DNA of 64,000 nucleotides from Rhytidiadelphus loreus (taxonomy: Eukaryota; Streptophyta; Bryopsida; Hypnales; Hylocomiaceae), in NCBI GenBank assembly GCA_947034895.1, contig OX344764.1:48899348-48963347 (forward strand), written 5' to 3'. Each line of letters opens with the position of its first letter. Positions within the stretch are counted from its first letter, which is position 1. Below, piece after piece: positions 1-9,204 of the stretch. The translations under genes were made by a program, and so were the position numbers. Below the pieces are notes generated by a model. That model was not told the DNA's origin, made no database searches, and saw only the letters and a program-made list of their open reading frames with translations.

Positions 1-526
1 AATCAGATGACGTCCAATGAAACTGCTCATCGGGCACTCCCTCCTTCAAGTTTTTCTTCTGGCCTAGCCCTTCACGTGGATTGGCAGATAGAGCCGCCTT
101 TGGAATGTCTTTTGTCGGTGGAAGGCGAGCATGCTTCACTCCCTTGATTGAACTCCAATCCACGCTTCGAAACAAAATGAGTTCCGCATACACCATTGCA
201 CATATGTAATACGGGACTTCGCTCCTGGGCACTGAATATGTGCCATACAAGTATCGATAAATTTCGATACAACGTTGCACAAATGCATCATTACGGCATG
301 GATGCAAATTGGCCGTATTGTTCCGCCAATTCGAGTAGTGCCGATGATAGGGGAATAACTTGTCGATGTGGCACCACCCCACGAAGGACTTACAAGTCAT
401 GGCAGTCCAGTGGCCCGTAATTCGATCCCAACCTCGGTAGGCTGCGCACGCTGGGTCCAAAAGGATGCGTCGTTGCCTAGGGTGCATGGCTCCTTTTGCC
501 TTGGTCTTCTTCTTGTGGTCCACCAT
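1..526 (-). CDS. Partial gene, WCHI(D/N)KLFP family, runs off left edge
   Basis: An open frame starts at ATG 526-524 on the minus strand and stays open to the window edge, giving about 175 residues with no stop. The start is basic (MVDHKKKTKAKG). Residues about 50-60 read VGWCHIDKLFPY, followed by a stretch containing FVQRCIEIYRYLYG and then YYICAMVYAEL, SVDWSSIK and DEQFHWTSSD. This aligns throughout with the plus-strand gene at 9205-10692 (VDWCHINKLFPF, FQRRCLEVWQQLYL, YLVQMVYVEV, KVDWTTLK, DDQVQWSSTSSSD), so the two are diverged paralogues. The conserved tracts are evenly spread, with no frameshift in what is visible. Function unknown: no enzyme motif seen. The paralogue continues into an acidic region and a long coiled coil, which here would lie outside the window. 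A minisatellite array (787-1103) lies upstream. Confidence 0.75.
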   Translation of the reverse strand, partial: MVDHKKKTKAKGAMHPRQRRILLDPACAAYRGWDRITGHWTAMTCKSFVGWCHIDKLFPYHRHYSNWRNNTANLHPCRNDAFVQRCIEIYRYLYGTYSVPRSEVPYYICAMVYAELILFRSVDWSSIKGVKHARLPPTKDIPKAALSANPREGLGQKKNLKEGVPDEQFHWTSSD

Positions 527-556
527 TGGAGATGCTCTTGAGATTTGGGGCAAGGA

Positions 557-632
557 ATCTAAACTTAATCCTAAACTGCAAAGTATTATCTAGCTAAACT
601 TAGCCCTAAACCGCAAAGTATTATCTAGCGAT
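557..632. repeat. Short tandem duplication, about 38 bp
   Basis: Two adjacent copies of a unit containing CTAAACYGCAAAGTATTATC lie just upstream of the ATG at 526. A related CCCTAAACCGCATAGTA occurs at about 9154 upstream of the paralogous gene at 9205. Confidence 0.6.
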
Positions 633-677
633 TAGTGAGTGATGGAGTAAAATCAAGAACATGAGCCACATGTAAGT

Positions 678-740
678 GAAAAACCCAAGCTCATGGGCAT
701 GCAATCAGCCACTGTAAAGTAGGTGAAAGGCAGTACGCAG
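678..740 (-). promoter_or_regulatory. Conserved upstream block of the 1-526 gene
   Basis: On the minus strand this reads like the blocks at 5130-5190 and 8943-9001: a GCGYACTGYCTTTCACCT core, then GTGGCTG, an ATGC-rich step and a GGGTTT run. It sits between the GC-rich array and the start codon, as in the other two genes. Being conserved and co-placed suggests a promoter or 5'-leader element, or an arm of a dispersed repeat. The role is inferred. Confidence 0.5.
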
Positions 741-786
741 CAAGAAGGGAAAGTGGCGAAGTCGGGTGGGGAGACAGCTAATTAAC

Positions 787-1103
787 CCGCACTCGCCCTG
801 GGGCAAGTGCGGGAAGGGGCGCGTGCAGGTCTGAGAGCGACCGCGGGTAGGGCGACTGCGGGTCTGGGGGCCAACTACGATGGTGACTGCGGGTACGGCG
901 ACTGCGGGTCTGGGGCTACTGGGGATGGGCGACCGCGGGTCGATGGCTATAGAAGTACTAGGGTCTTGCGCGACTGCGGGTAGGGCGACTACAGGTCTGG
1001 GGCTACTGGGGATGGGCGACCGCGTATGGGGCACCACAGAGTAATTTCTGGACCCCGACAGTGGGGCGACCGCGGGTGGGCGACTGCGGGTACAGGGCGG
1101 GAT
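787..1103. repeat. GC-rich minisatellite array C1
   Basis: Degenerate tandem copies of GGGCGACYGCGGGT, separated by short spacers such as CTGGGGCTACTGGGGAT. It lies about 260-580 bp upstream of the minus-strand start at 526. The open frame across it (705-1133, minus) is a compositional by-product of a stop-poor GC repeat. Confidence 0.85.
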
Positions 1104-1133
1104 TTTGAATTTCTGAACCTCTAAGACTTTCAC

Positions 1134-2323
1134 TTTGAAGTTCTCTTACACAAAATTGTGGACATAAATTTTAGTTACCAATGCACTTCATAAAAATGTA
1201 TTGCACCTTTTCATCTTTTATTTAAAAATTTGGGTTATGCATCTTTAGCCATTTTATTAATTATTGTTGCAACTTATTAGATTTGACATGCAAAAAGAGG
1301 ATTCCCACCCTAACATCACTTCTGCAATTTCAATAAGAAAATAATCAAACATAAGAAATTTACCATCCATGATTCACATGGTTGCGTTTTATTTTCCAAT
1401 GCAATCTCTATTATGTTTAGTTTGAATTTGTATGGTGAATCCATTGTAAAACAAGATCCAACTATGAAGAATGTGGGATTCTTGATCAATGTAGACCACT
1501 TTCGGAGAGCTCCAAAAGAAGGGGTTTGGGAATTGAGGGATAAATACCTTTTATTCATTTATGGTGAAGTGTGATTGACACATTATAAATTGCGTGAGAG
1601 AACAAAACTCAATATAATCAATTATACAATGCATAGGATAGGTGTAGTAAGATGGTTGTTCAAATATCTCATAAGGATTGGGTGTGACAGCATGAGCTCC
1701 CATATAACTTTCATCATGTGCTTCATCAAGCACCGTGAAGGTGTAGTTGGGAACTAATTGTCACAATTAATTGTCATAGCTATTTCCCAACTGATTTCAT
1801 GGTTTTGTTCAAATTTTATTTATCTGTACATTCATAGGTATCCAAACAATAAAACTTGTTTCATATTAATTAAAATTGTAGCCATCATATTTACAAACAA
1901 AGGGATTAAATCAAGGGCATACATTTGTACATTTTCAATATTTGGGGATTTCAAACTTGTGAACCAAGAATAACAAGCTACAACATTTATGGGTATATAT
2001 TTTTTGGGAGGGGTCACATATGTAAACCATTAAAGTATTGGGCACTAATCAATTAAACATTCATATACCATGGACTGTTTAGCAAAATATGATCATCCAT
2101 CTGAGATAAACAATCCATGCATTGTTTAGCAAAATCATAGTATAGAAATGTAAAATGAAGTTCTTTGTCAAGCACATTGCTATTTCACATGTCTAGCATG
2201 ACTTTAGTACTATTATCTTCATAAATAACTTATTTCTTTTTATGATCCCAACTCAAAAATCAAAATAGGGTCTTATGCCATGGTACAAGGCTGCCGTTTG
2301 ATGCACCACAACAATGTCTCTAG
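1134..2323. other. AT-rich stretch, no gene seen
   Basis: Only short open frames without recognisable domains. Near 2039-2145 there are two loose copies of a phrase containing AAACAYTCATATACCATGGACTG / AACAATCCATGCATTG, both followed by TTTAGCAAAAT. Confidence 0.5.
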
Positions 2324-3240
2324 TCACGAACGATTTGCCCGTGGCACAAGGTTGTCCAAGTTTGCGCGAGCTTGGTTTAACCTATTATTGGTCTGCTCAA
2401 AGATATCTGTGGTGTTGATTTGAACGCTCAGAGATTCTGTAAATGCGCGTTCCGTCCCGTGCTCATCATCCTAAGGTGGAATTGTCATTAGTACATATGA
2501 TATTCACAGAATGGGGTACAAACAATATTAACCTAGCAAGTATATTAACTCGTGTTGTGGTATTGCACTAACCTTAATGAGTTGTAACAACAAGCATCCA
2601 TTCTCAGACTCGGAAAGTTTCTCGACATCCTCAAATTCTTCTAATAAAGCCCTGCATCTCCCGGCCCCCCATATCAATGAATATTAAAACATAACAACTA
2701 CATATGGGTATTTTTAGCATATAATCTTATAATACAAGTTCTATACTAGAACAACCGAACCTGAGGTTTGTGCAATCTTTTCCTTGCCGAACCCACACAT
2801 ATTCTTCCATCATGGCCCACCCCTCCCTAATGGCCTCATCAAATTTGGCTCCCCAAACAATATCGTGTGTGTTTTGTATCAAACACATCACTCGTCCTGC
2901 AACAAATAAGCACTAATAGTGAGATGAAATGTCCACCACCAACTATCCAACTAGAAATGTTCATTAATACATGTTCATTTCATTATTCAAGGATTCAAAT
3001 TGAGGCCCCCCTACGTTACTATAACACCCAAAAATGAAAGAGAATCAATGAAAAACCAAATGAATCATTTTCATTTGAATTGCTAATTGTTTTAAATGTG
3101 AATTTAGTGTACCCTTTTTCGGTGACTTCACACCCATTTGTGTGTGCATCCTTATTATTCAACAACTTTGCCACAATGAATGCAATTGCCGTTTCAAGGC
3201 CCTCTACATCAAATGGCTTTGATATTCTCACTATCCTAAA
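2324..3240 (-). CDS. Spliced gene of unknown function (last four exons)
   Basis: Four minus-strand blocks join in phase with GT-AG borders: 3240(or 3231)-3057, 2896-2761, 2651-2573 and 2470-2324, ending at TGA. Acceptors are TTGTTGCAG, GATGCAG and CACCTTAG; donors are TTTG|GTTTTT, CTCAG|GTTCGG and ATTAAG|GTTAGT. The encoded segments include KPFDVEGLETAIAFIVAKLL, then IVWGAKFDEAIREGWAMMEE, ALLEEFEDVEKLSESENG and a C-terminus rich in N, Q and R. An AG acceptor at 3241 suggests another exon further upstream. No family recognised. The exact phase match across three introns is what makes it credible despite its small exons. Array C2 lies upstream of it on the minus strand. Confidence 0.55.
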
Positions 3241-3436
3241 CTAATCGAAAAGATTTTGGGTTCATTGAAGTATACAAGAAGTGTCTGCTGTATTGTTGGC
3301 TGTTTGTGGGAAACCAAAAAAACCACGAGACCTCCACAACATTGGGCCCACATTCAGCCACTACAAGATAGGTGAACTACAAGGCGCAGTTATGAAAATT
3401 ATGGACCACAGGCTGGAACAGCCCATAAAATACCCG

Positions 3437-3987
3437 CGGTCGCCAGAGGCGCATGCGCTAACCCTAACACGGATACTAGGGCGACTGCGCATGGGGCGAC
3501 CGCGGGTCCGGTCCAAGGATCCCTCGCGTCTTTGAAGGGCGACCTCGGGTCCTCGAGGGGGAAAGACATTTCAAAATCCCCCCTCCATCAGGGCGACTGC
3601 GCATAGGGGGCGACTGCGGGTCAAGGAAAAAATGCAAACTCCTTGACCCGCAGTCGCCCCCTACGCGCAATCGCCCATATGGAAGGGGAGGGAGACACCA
3701 AATACTTTTCCGCCCTCTATCAGGGCGACTGCGCGTAGGGGGCGACTGCGGGTCAAGGTGGGAGACACCAAAAATTTCGAAAATGCAGTCTTCCCCCTTC
3801 CATCAGGGCGACTGCGCGTAGGAGGCGACTGCGGGTCAAGGTGGGAGCAACCTAACTATTTCAAAATGCAATCTCCCCCCTTCAATCAGGGCGACTGCGC
3901 GTAGGGGGCGACTGCGGGTCCCCAGATCACTTCCAAAATCAGACCTGGGGTTCTAGGGCGACTGCGCTTTGGGCGACTGCGGGTATG
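3437..3987. repeat. GC-rich minisatellite array C2 with higher-order units
   Basis: Besides the basic GGGCGACTGCGGGT monomer, a longer unit recurs about every 80-125 bp (near 3590, 3717, 3803 and 3887). It is GGGCGACTGCGCGTA, then GGGGGCGACTGCGGGTC, then a purine-rich spacer ending in a CCCTCYATCA-like tail. The same unit occurs in array C3, so the two arrays share an origin. Confidence 0.85.
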
Positions 3988-4021
3988 GGTATGTTTCACA
4001 AGATTAATTTTTTTTTTGGGA

Positions 4022-4316
4022 CCCCTCTCCCTTATTGTTTCTAATTCCCTTTAATCATATGTTACTTCCTCCATTTTGTTTTCAAATTCAACAAGACAAA
4101 CAAATCCTAGGTTTTGCATTAGCTCTCCAACACTCCTTTGGCAAGAAGTTCCAAATGAAAGTTTTATGTACATTCTAATAGTGGGGAGGTGTAATTAGAT
4201 TTATTTGGGCATGATTCACGAGATGGGTTTTTTTTTGGACCTCTCCCTTATTGTTTCTAATTCCCTTTAATCATATGTTACTTCCTCCATTTTGTTTACA
4301 AATTCAACAAGACAAA
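4022..4316. repeat. Direct duplication of an about 80-bp AT-rich unit
   Basis: Copies at 4022-4104 and 4239-4316 both run CTCTCCCTTATTGTTTC ... ATCATATGTTACTTCC ... TTCAACAAGACAAA with few differences. Each is preceded by a poly-T tract. Together with the intervening 130 bp it looks like a segmental tandem duplication. Confidence 0.75.
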
Positions 4317-4622
4317 AAAGACATGATTCTGTTTTAGGTCTAAAACACTACATCTCGTGTAGGATGTGTAAGTATTTTATGTAGGTTTAAGGATTTGATT
4401 CTAGATAAAAGTTGTATTATTGTTTTCCAAGGTCTAGGGTCTAGAGTTTAGGGTTTGGGAAACCCTTCACATTGTGAGAATAATTCTTCCATTGCCTTGC
4501 TATGTCTTTGATATGAACTGACGCCTAACATTTATTACCAATTTTGGATGTGAGATAAGGAAAAATCAATTAGAATATGCTGCAGATGCTAATTAGTGTT
4601 GGGTCAGATTGGTTGTTGGTTT

Positions 4623-5092
4623 AGGGCGACCTCGGGTCAGGGGTGACCGCGGGTCATCGACGAAGCAAAAAACACATTTGAATCAGGGCGACTGCGCGTA
4701 GGGGGCGACTGCGGGTCAAGGAGGGAGACTAATTTTTTGGAAAATGCAAACTCAATCTCCAGTAGGGCGACTGCGCGTAGGGGGCGACTGCGGGTCAAGG
4801 AGGGAGACTGATTTTTTGGAAAATGGAAACTCAATCTCCACAGGGGTGACTGCGCGTAGGGGGCGACTGCGGGTCGAAGAGACTTCTTTGTGGGCGACCG
4901 CGTGTGCAAGTTTCGGGATGGTTTAGTTGGTACCCACGGTCGCCCACGATCCGCAGTTGCCCTTGATGCGCAGTCGCCCATTTCCGCTGTCTTCAGACCC
5001 GCAGTCGCCCCTCCTTAGACCCGCAGTCGCCCCCTCCCGACCCGCAGTCACCCAAACGCACGCGCCCTGAGGCGACTTCGGGTACTTAAGCA
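4623..5092. repeat. GC-rich minisatellite array C3
   Basis: The left part (4623-4900) carries plus-oriented monomers and three higher-order units near 4686, 4764 and 4847. The right part (4935-5092) carries inverted monomers (ACCCGCAGTCGCCC). The array ends about 170 bp before the kinase-like start codon. Confidence 0.85.
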
Positions 5093-5129
5093 TTAGCCCC
5101 ACTTCCGATTCTCACCTTACTTTAGCCTT

Positions 5130-5190
5130 GCGCACTGTCTTTCACCTACCTTCAGGTGGCTGGATGCGTGCCCGTGGGCTGGGGTTTCAA
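5130..5190 (+). promoter_or_regulatory. Conserved upstream block of the kinase-like gene
   Basis: GCGCACTGTCTTTCACCT is followed by a GTGGCTGGATGCGTGC step and GGGGTTT, then a G8 run and a T-rich tract. It is nearly the same as 8943-9001 upstream of the gene at 9205. The order array - block - start codon is shared. Confidence 0.55.
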
Positions 5191-5262
5191 TTGGGGGGGG
5201 AATTTTTACCCTTTCAATCTACGAATTTTAAACTACGGTTTTGAATTGTTTTTAAGTACAAC

Positions 5263-6855
5263 ATGGCTTTTCCACATGAAGGCAACACTACAAGAAGAAA
5301 GTCTTTATGGGATCTGGACCTCGATGATCCAATTTTTTTCGAGGTTTCGATAGCTGTAAATGAAAACGAAGAAGGAGGGAGTCAAGAGCGATGGAAGGGC
5401 AAGAAGCAAAAGTCAACACATGACAAGGACTCCAACTATCCTCCCCCGAGTTATACCCGATATGCATACGAAGCGTGTCTCCAGTGGTACGCAGGGAAAA
5501 GTGTACAATTCTTGGAGGCAAGCTATTTGAGGTGTCCTACAACTGGTAGTGTGGCCTTGCCAAACGATTTACAAGCACGGATTTTAACCAAGCTAAAGGG
5601 ATCCGATGATTTCGCAGACATTGACTTGACATATTCTTCGAGACTATTTGAATGGCTTGATAACACATTGAAAGCGGTGATGTTCAATACCAAGAAATTG
5701 ATGGAGGAACATCGACCGTTTCTTCCGATAGTAGAGGAATCAGAAGACATCAAGGCATTCCGCCAAAAAATGGAGTGGTGGTCCAACGCAGTGAAGAAAT
5801 TGGCAAGAGGCTCGGCAAGGGTTTTTAAGTGGAAAAATGCAGCGGTGCAAGCAGCATTTGCACGAGATGGTGGATTGTGTATCACGTGGATCCCCGATAC
5901 GGCGAAAGTGGTGCCCCTTAGTGCTTTTGAACGTGAAGGGGGGTATGCAAAAGTGCGTAAGGTACGCATTGAAGGAATGGATACAATTCCAAGCTACATC
6001 GCTTTTGCTGGGAAAGTATCCAAGGCAATAAACCCGCGCGAGGGGAGAGCGCAACGATCCATGGAGGCCCTTGCATGCCCCTTGAACCACCCTGGCATCA
6101 TTAAGTTTTTTGCCATTCATTCTCGCACGAATGAAGCGTACACTTTGTGGTGGAATGGGGGCCATTTGAATGAGTTGAGGCATTTAGATCGTTCTGTATC
6201 ACCAACCATTGACTGGCATGAAATGCAAAAAGCCACAAGACTTCCTGAAGAGAAACAAAAAGAACTTGGTCTCTTCCGAAGGCACAAGGCAAAGTTGGCA
6301 TGGGCTTTAGTATATGTGACAAATCTCATGCACAAGTGCCGCGTGCTACACAATGACTTGTCTCCCATGAACATCATGTTGCATTTTCCGGATTATTCAA
6401 ACGACATAATCAACATTGGAATTTGTGATTTTGGAATATCAAGTCGTTTTGACGAAAACGCGCCTTCACATTTTGGAAAGCCATCTGAGGCCGAGAGGGA
6501 TCAATACCGAGAAGGTCGTTGGTGGGTTGCCCCGGAGTTGTTTTATGCATATGGACCTCCAAATTCCGATACAAGCATACCGATCATGCAACAACGGTAT
6601 AAATATACGCAACAGTCAGACTCGTATTCTATTGGGAAGTTGACCGAATGGATGAGAATTGGTGATATGGACGATTGGGACAAGGATTTGTTCAAGAACC
6701 GCGAGGGATCAATGTACTTTGGAATGAAGTTGCGTGAACTCGTGAACACTGACCCAAAGAAGAGACCAACGTGTATAGAGATCACAAATTCCCTTATGTC
6801 TCCACCATGGTCCATGATGCCCCCCGAATTGGTGTTCCGAGACTCACCTTTGTAA
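5263..6855 (+). CDS. Protein-kinase-like protein, atypical N-lobe
   Basis: Intronless frame of 530 aa. The C-terminal half shows an eukaryotic protein-kinase fold: a poor glycine loop (GGYAKVRK, about 226), a candidate VAIK lysine in AFAGKVSK (about 250), catalytic loop LHNDLSPMN (H363, D365, N370), DFG at 389-391 in CDFGIS and an APE-like VAPEL at about 422-426. The key Lys, Asp and Asn look present, so it may be active, but HND replaces the usual HRD and the N-lobe is weak. The first 200 residues are basic then mixed, with no domain I recognise and no signal peptide or membrane helix, so it is probably soluble. The ATG at 5263 (ACAACATGGCT) is the first in frame. Array C3 and the conserved block precede it. 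Family assignment within the kinases is left open. Confidence 0.8.
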   Translation: MAFPHEGNTTRRKSLWDLDLDDPIFFEVSIAVNENEEGGSQERWKGKKQKSTHDKDSNYPPPSYTRYAYEACLQWYAGKSVQFLEASYLRCPTTGSVALPNDLQARILTKLKGSDDFADIDLTYSSRLFEWLDNTLKAVMFNTKKLMEEHRPFLPIVEESEDIKAFRQKMEWWSNAVKKLARGSARVFKWKNAAVQAAFARDGGLCITWIPDTAKVVPLSAFEREGGYAKVRKVRIEGMDTIPSYIAFAGKVSKAINPREGRAQRSMEALACPLNHPGIIKFFAIHSRTNEAYTLWWNGGHLNELRHLDRSVSPTIDWHEMQKATRLPEEKQKELGLFRRHKAKLAWALVYVTNLMHKCRVLHNDLSPMNIMLHFPDYSNDIINIGICDFGISSRFDENAPSHFGKPSEAERDQYREGRWWVAPELFYAYGPPNSDTSIPIMQQRYKYTQQSDSYSIGKLTEWMRIGDMDDWDKDLFKNREGSMYFGMKLRELVNTDPKKRPTCIEITNSLMSPPWSMMPPELVFRDSPL

Positions 6856-8618
6856 TAGGATAGTCTAGAGCAAGAGTTTAGTGGTGCAAGCAATGAGCTT
6901 GGTGGCCAATTATGTGTTGCTTACTTTGTAATATTTTCCTATAATATATGAAGGTATTTTATGCTACGCGCCTTGTCTTTAGAAAAACAATTACTCAATG
7001 GGCTATTTGTCAAATTGTATATATTGAATATGGCCTTTTACACATTGTTATGCAAAGTATAACAACTTTTGAATTCAAATGTTCTTGGTCCTTTTTGATT
7101 CCGTAGTATATAATGGACGCAAGGAAAATAAGAAAATGAAAATAAATTAGTTGGTAATTGATGTTGAAGACTTGTATTATTTCTTGAATAAAATGTGCTA
7201 GTATGCACTTGAAAGGAGTTTTACTTTCATGGTCATTGAATTCAAATAGTTGTTTTTTCAATCCCTAAAAAAATGTAAGTCATACATCATTTACATTCTC
7301 TTATTATTTTTTCTATTTCCAAAAATAAAAGCAAGTTGGTTTTTTTTTCCTATTTATTCTAATTCAAATATAGGAAACATACATTTTAGACTTTTTTAGA
7401 CTTTTCCTTTTTATTCGTACTTTACCTATTTCAAAATAGATGAGAGATGTTTTTTTTATTTATTTAACCTTTTTCGCTCTCTTCCTATTTATTTTATTTG
7501 GAAAAAGGAAGTTCATTGACTTCTTGCGACCCTTTTTTTTTTTGAGACAATGAAACAAGAGTGGATATTGCAAAAAAGATATGTAGCCATAATCTTTGTC
7601 ATTTATTAAACACGCAATTCGAGAAAACTTGGATGAATTCAATAATAAATGTAAATCTGGTTTTACCATATATATTATTCCTAGTAGCATAATGTTTTCC
7701 TACCATATTCTTTTTTTTGGTATATGTCATCCAAATTGATAAAAACACACATTCTTTCATAGATGTTTGGAGTATGATATAAGTCCAACAATGACTTTCA
7801 TTTATAGATTTGTGTCCGTACAAGAAATTTAGTTATTAGGCATGTAATTTACCAAAATTAGTGTGTGTAACATAGTATGTAATTTGAGTCTACATCCAAA
7901 AATACATAATGAACATCTCATGTCAAAACAATTACAAAGACATTATTGTTACAATTGCAATGGTTAATACTTAATAATCATAACATTGGTTATTAACAAT
8001 TGAATTAGTTATTAACAATAAAATTAGTCATTAACAATGAAATAAGTCATTTACAATAAAATTAAGAATTAACAATGAAATTAATTAATAAGAAAAAAAT
8101 TAGTTAACAAGAACTTCTTCTAAAACAATTGCAAAGATTTAACTTTTGTTCAGATAATCAATAAGGAATCCATTTGTACCACAACCGACCTCAACCCTAA
8201 TGGCTCCCCAAATATAGTATAAAGTATAAACTAGTATTCCATAAATTTTGCAACACAAATGGGATTGAGCTCACAATCCTTTTTTTTTCCCTTGAGATTT
8301 GGTGCTCAAAAGCAACAAAAAATTTAGGCTAGCTATAAGCTATAGGAATTTTTTAGGAAAATTTTGGATGAAATTGCTAGAAAAACTTCAACTTCTAGAA
8401 AAGTCTTCGATGAAATCGCCACAATGTAAATGAAAATAGAATTTTAGATACTTAGTATCACATTTTCTATCCAGTACGTGGATGAATGTTGAAGCTTGGA
8501 GCCCCTCCGTAACATTTAGTATCGCCACTTTCCCAGCGCAAGGAAAAATGGAAAAAAATATCACAATCTATAAACATGTACTAAGAAAGAAAAGAAAAGT
8601 CCATGCATTAATAGATGG
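6856..8618. other. AT-rich stretch, no gene seen
   Basis: 3' flank of the kinase-like gene, then strongly AT-rich DNA with poly-T runs. Open frames are short and lack domains. Confidence 0.6.
7970..8100. repeat. Degenerate about 18-bp AT minisatellite
   Basis: About six imperfect copies of ATTARTYATTAACAATRAA in a row. Confidence 0.7.
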
Positions 8619-8892
8619 ACCCGCGGTCGCCCAGGACCCGCGGTCGCCTAGGACCCACAGTCGCCCTGGACCCACGGTCGCCCACTCGCCCGGGCTCCTT
8701 CAACCCGCGGTCGCGTTGGAGCACCTGTCCAGACCCGCAGTCGCCCCACTCTAGGACCCGCGATCGCCCTTGAGCACTTGCGCTGACCCACAGTCGCCCC
8801 ACTTCCGGACCCGCGGTCGCCCTGGAGCACTAGGCTGACCCGCACTCGCCCCACTTCAGGACCTGCACGCGCCCAGGGCGACCTCGGGTACA
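8619..8892. repeat. GC-rich minisatellite array C4
   Basis: Monomers are inverted relative to C1 (ACCCGCGGTCGCCC and variants), with spacers such as TGGAGCACTTG. It ends about 310 bp before the ATG at 9205. Confidence 0.85.
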
Positions 8893-8942
8893 TCAGCGTT
8901 CTCCTCCACCTGTAGTCGCCATTAAATTTTCCCTGGCATTCT

Positions 8943-9001
8943 GCGCACTGTCTTTCACCTGCTGACGTGGCTGAATGCGTGCACAGAAGCTAGGGGTTTG
9001 A
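8943..9001 (+). promoter_or_regulatory. Conserved upstream block of the 9205 gene
   Basis: GCGCACTGTCTTTCACCT, then GTGGCTGAATGCGTGC, then GGGGTTT followed by a G8 run and ATTTTT. It matches 5130-5190 in order and spacing. Confidence 0.55.
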
Positions 9002-9204
9002 GTTGTGGGGGGGGATTTTTGTCCCTTTGCACGGCTCATTTTATTCACGCTTGGATGACATAGGGTGTTTCACGAGAACATTGTATTTTTGTAAATGTTA
9101 AATGTGATAGGATTACGTTTAGCATTTTTTACACCTACGGTTTAGGCTTGCAACCCTAAACCGCATAGTACTTAGTTGGCTACTTTTGAGACGAAGTGAT
9201 CGTT

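Noticed and set aside
705..1133. 142-aa minus frame over array C1 (and similar frames over C2-C5) as a repetitive protein
   Set aside because: Follows the GC minisatellite in any frame, with no start context or conservation; arrays lie in gene flanks.
9196..9204. GTG at 9196 as the start of the coiled-coil protein
   Set aside because: Nuclear plant genes start at ATG; the first in-frame ATG is at 9205.
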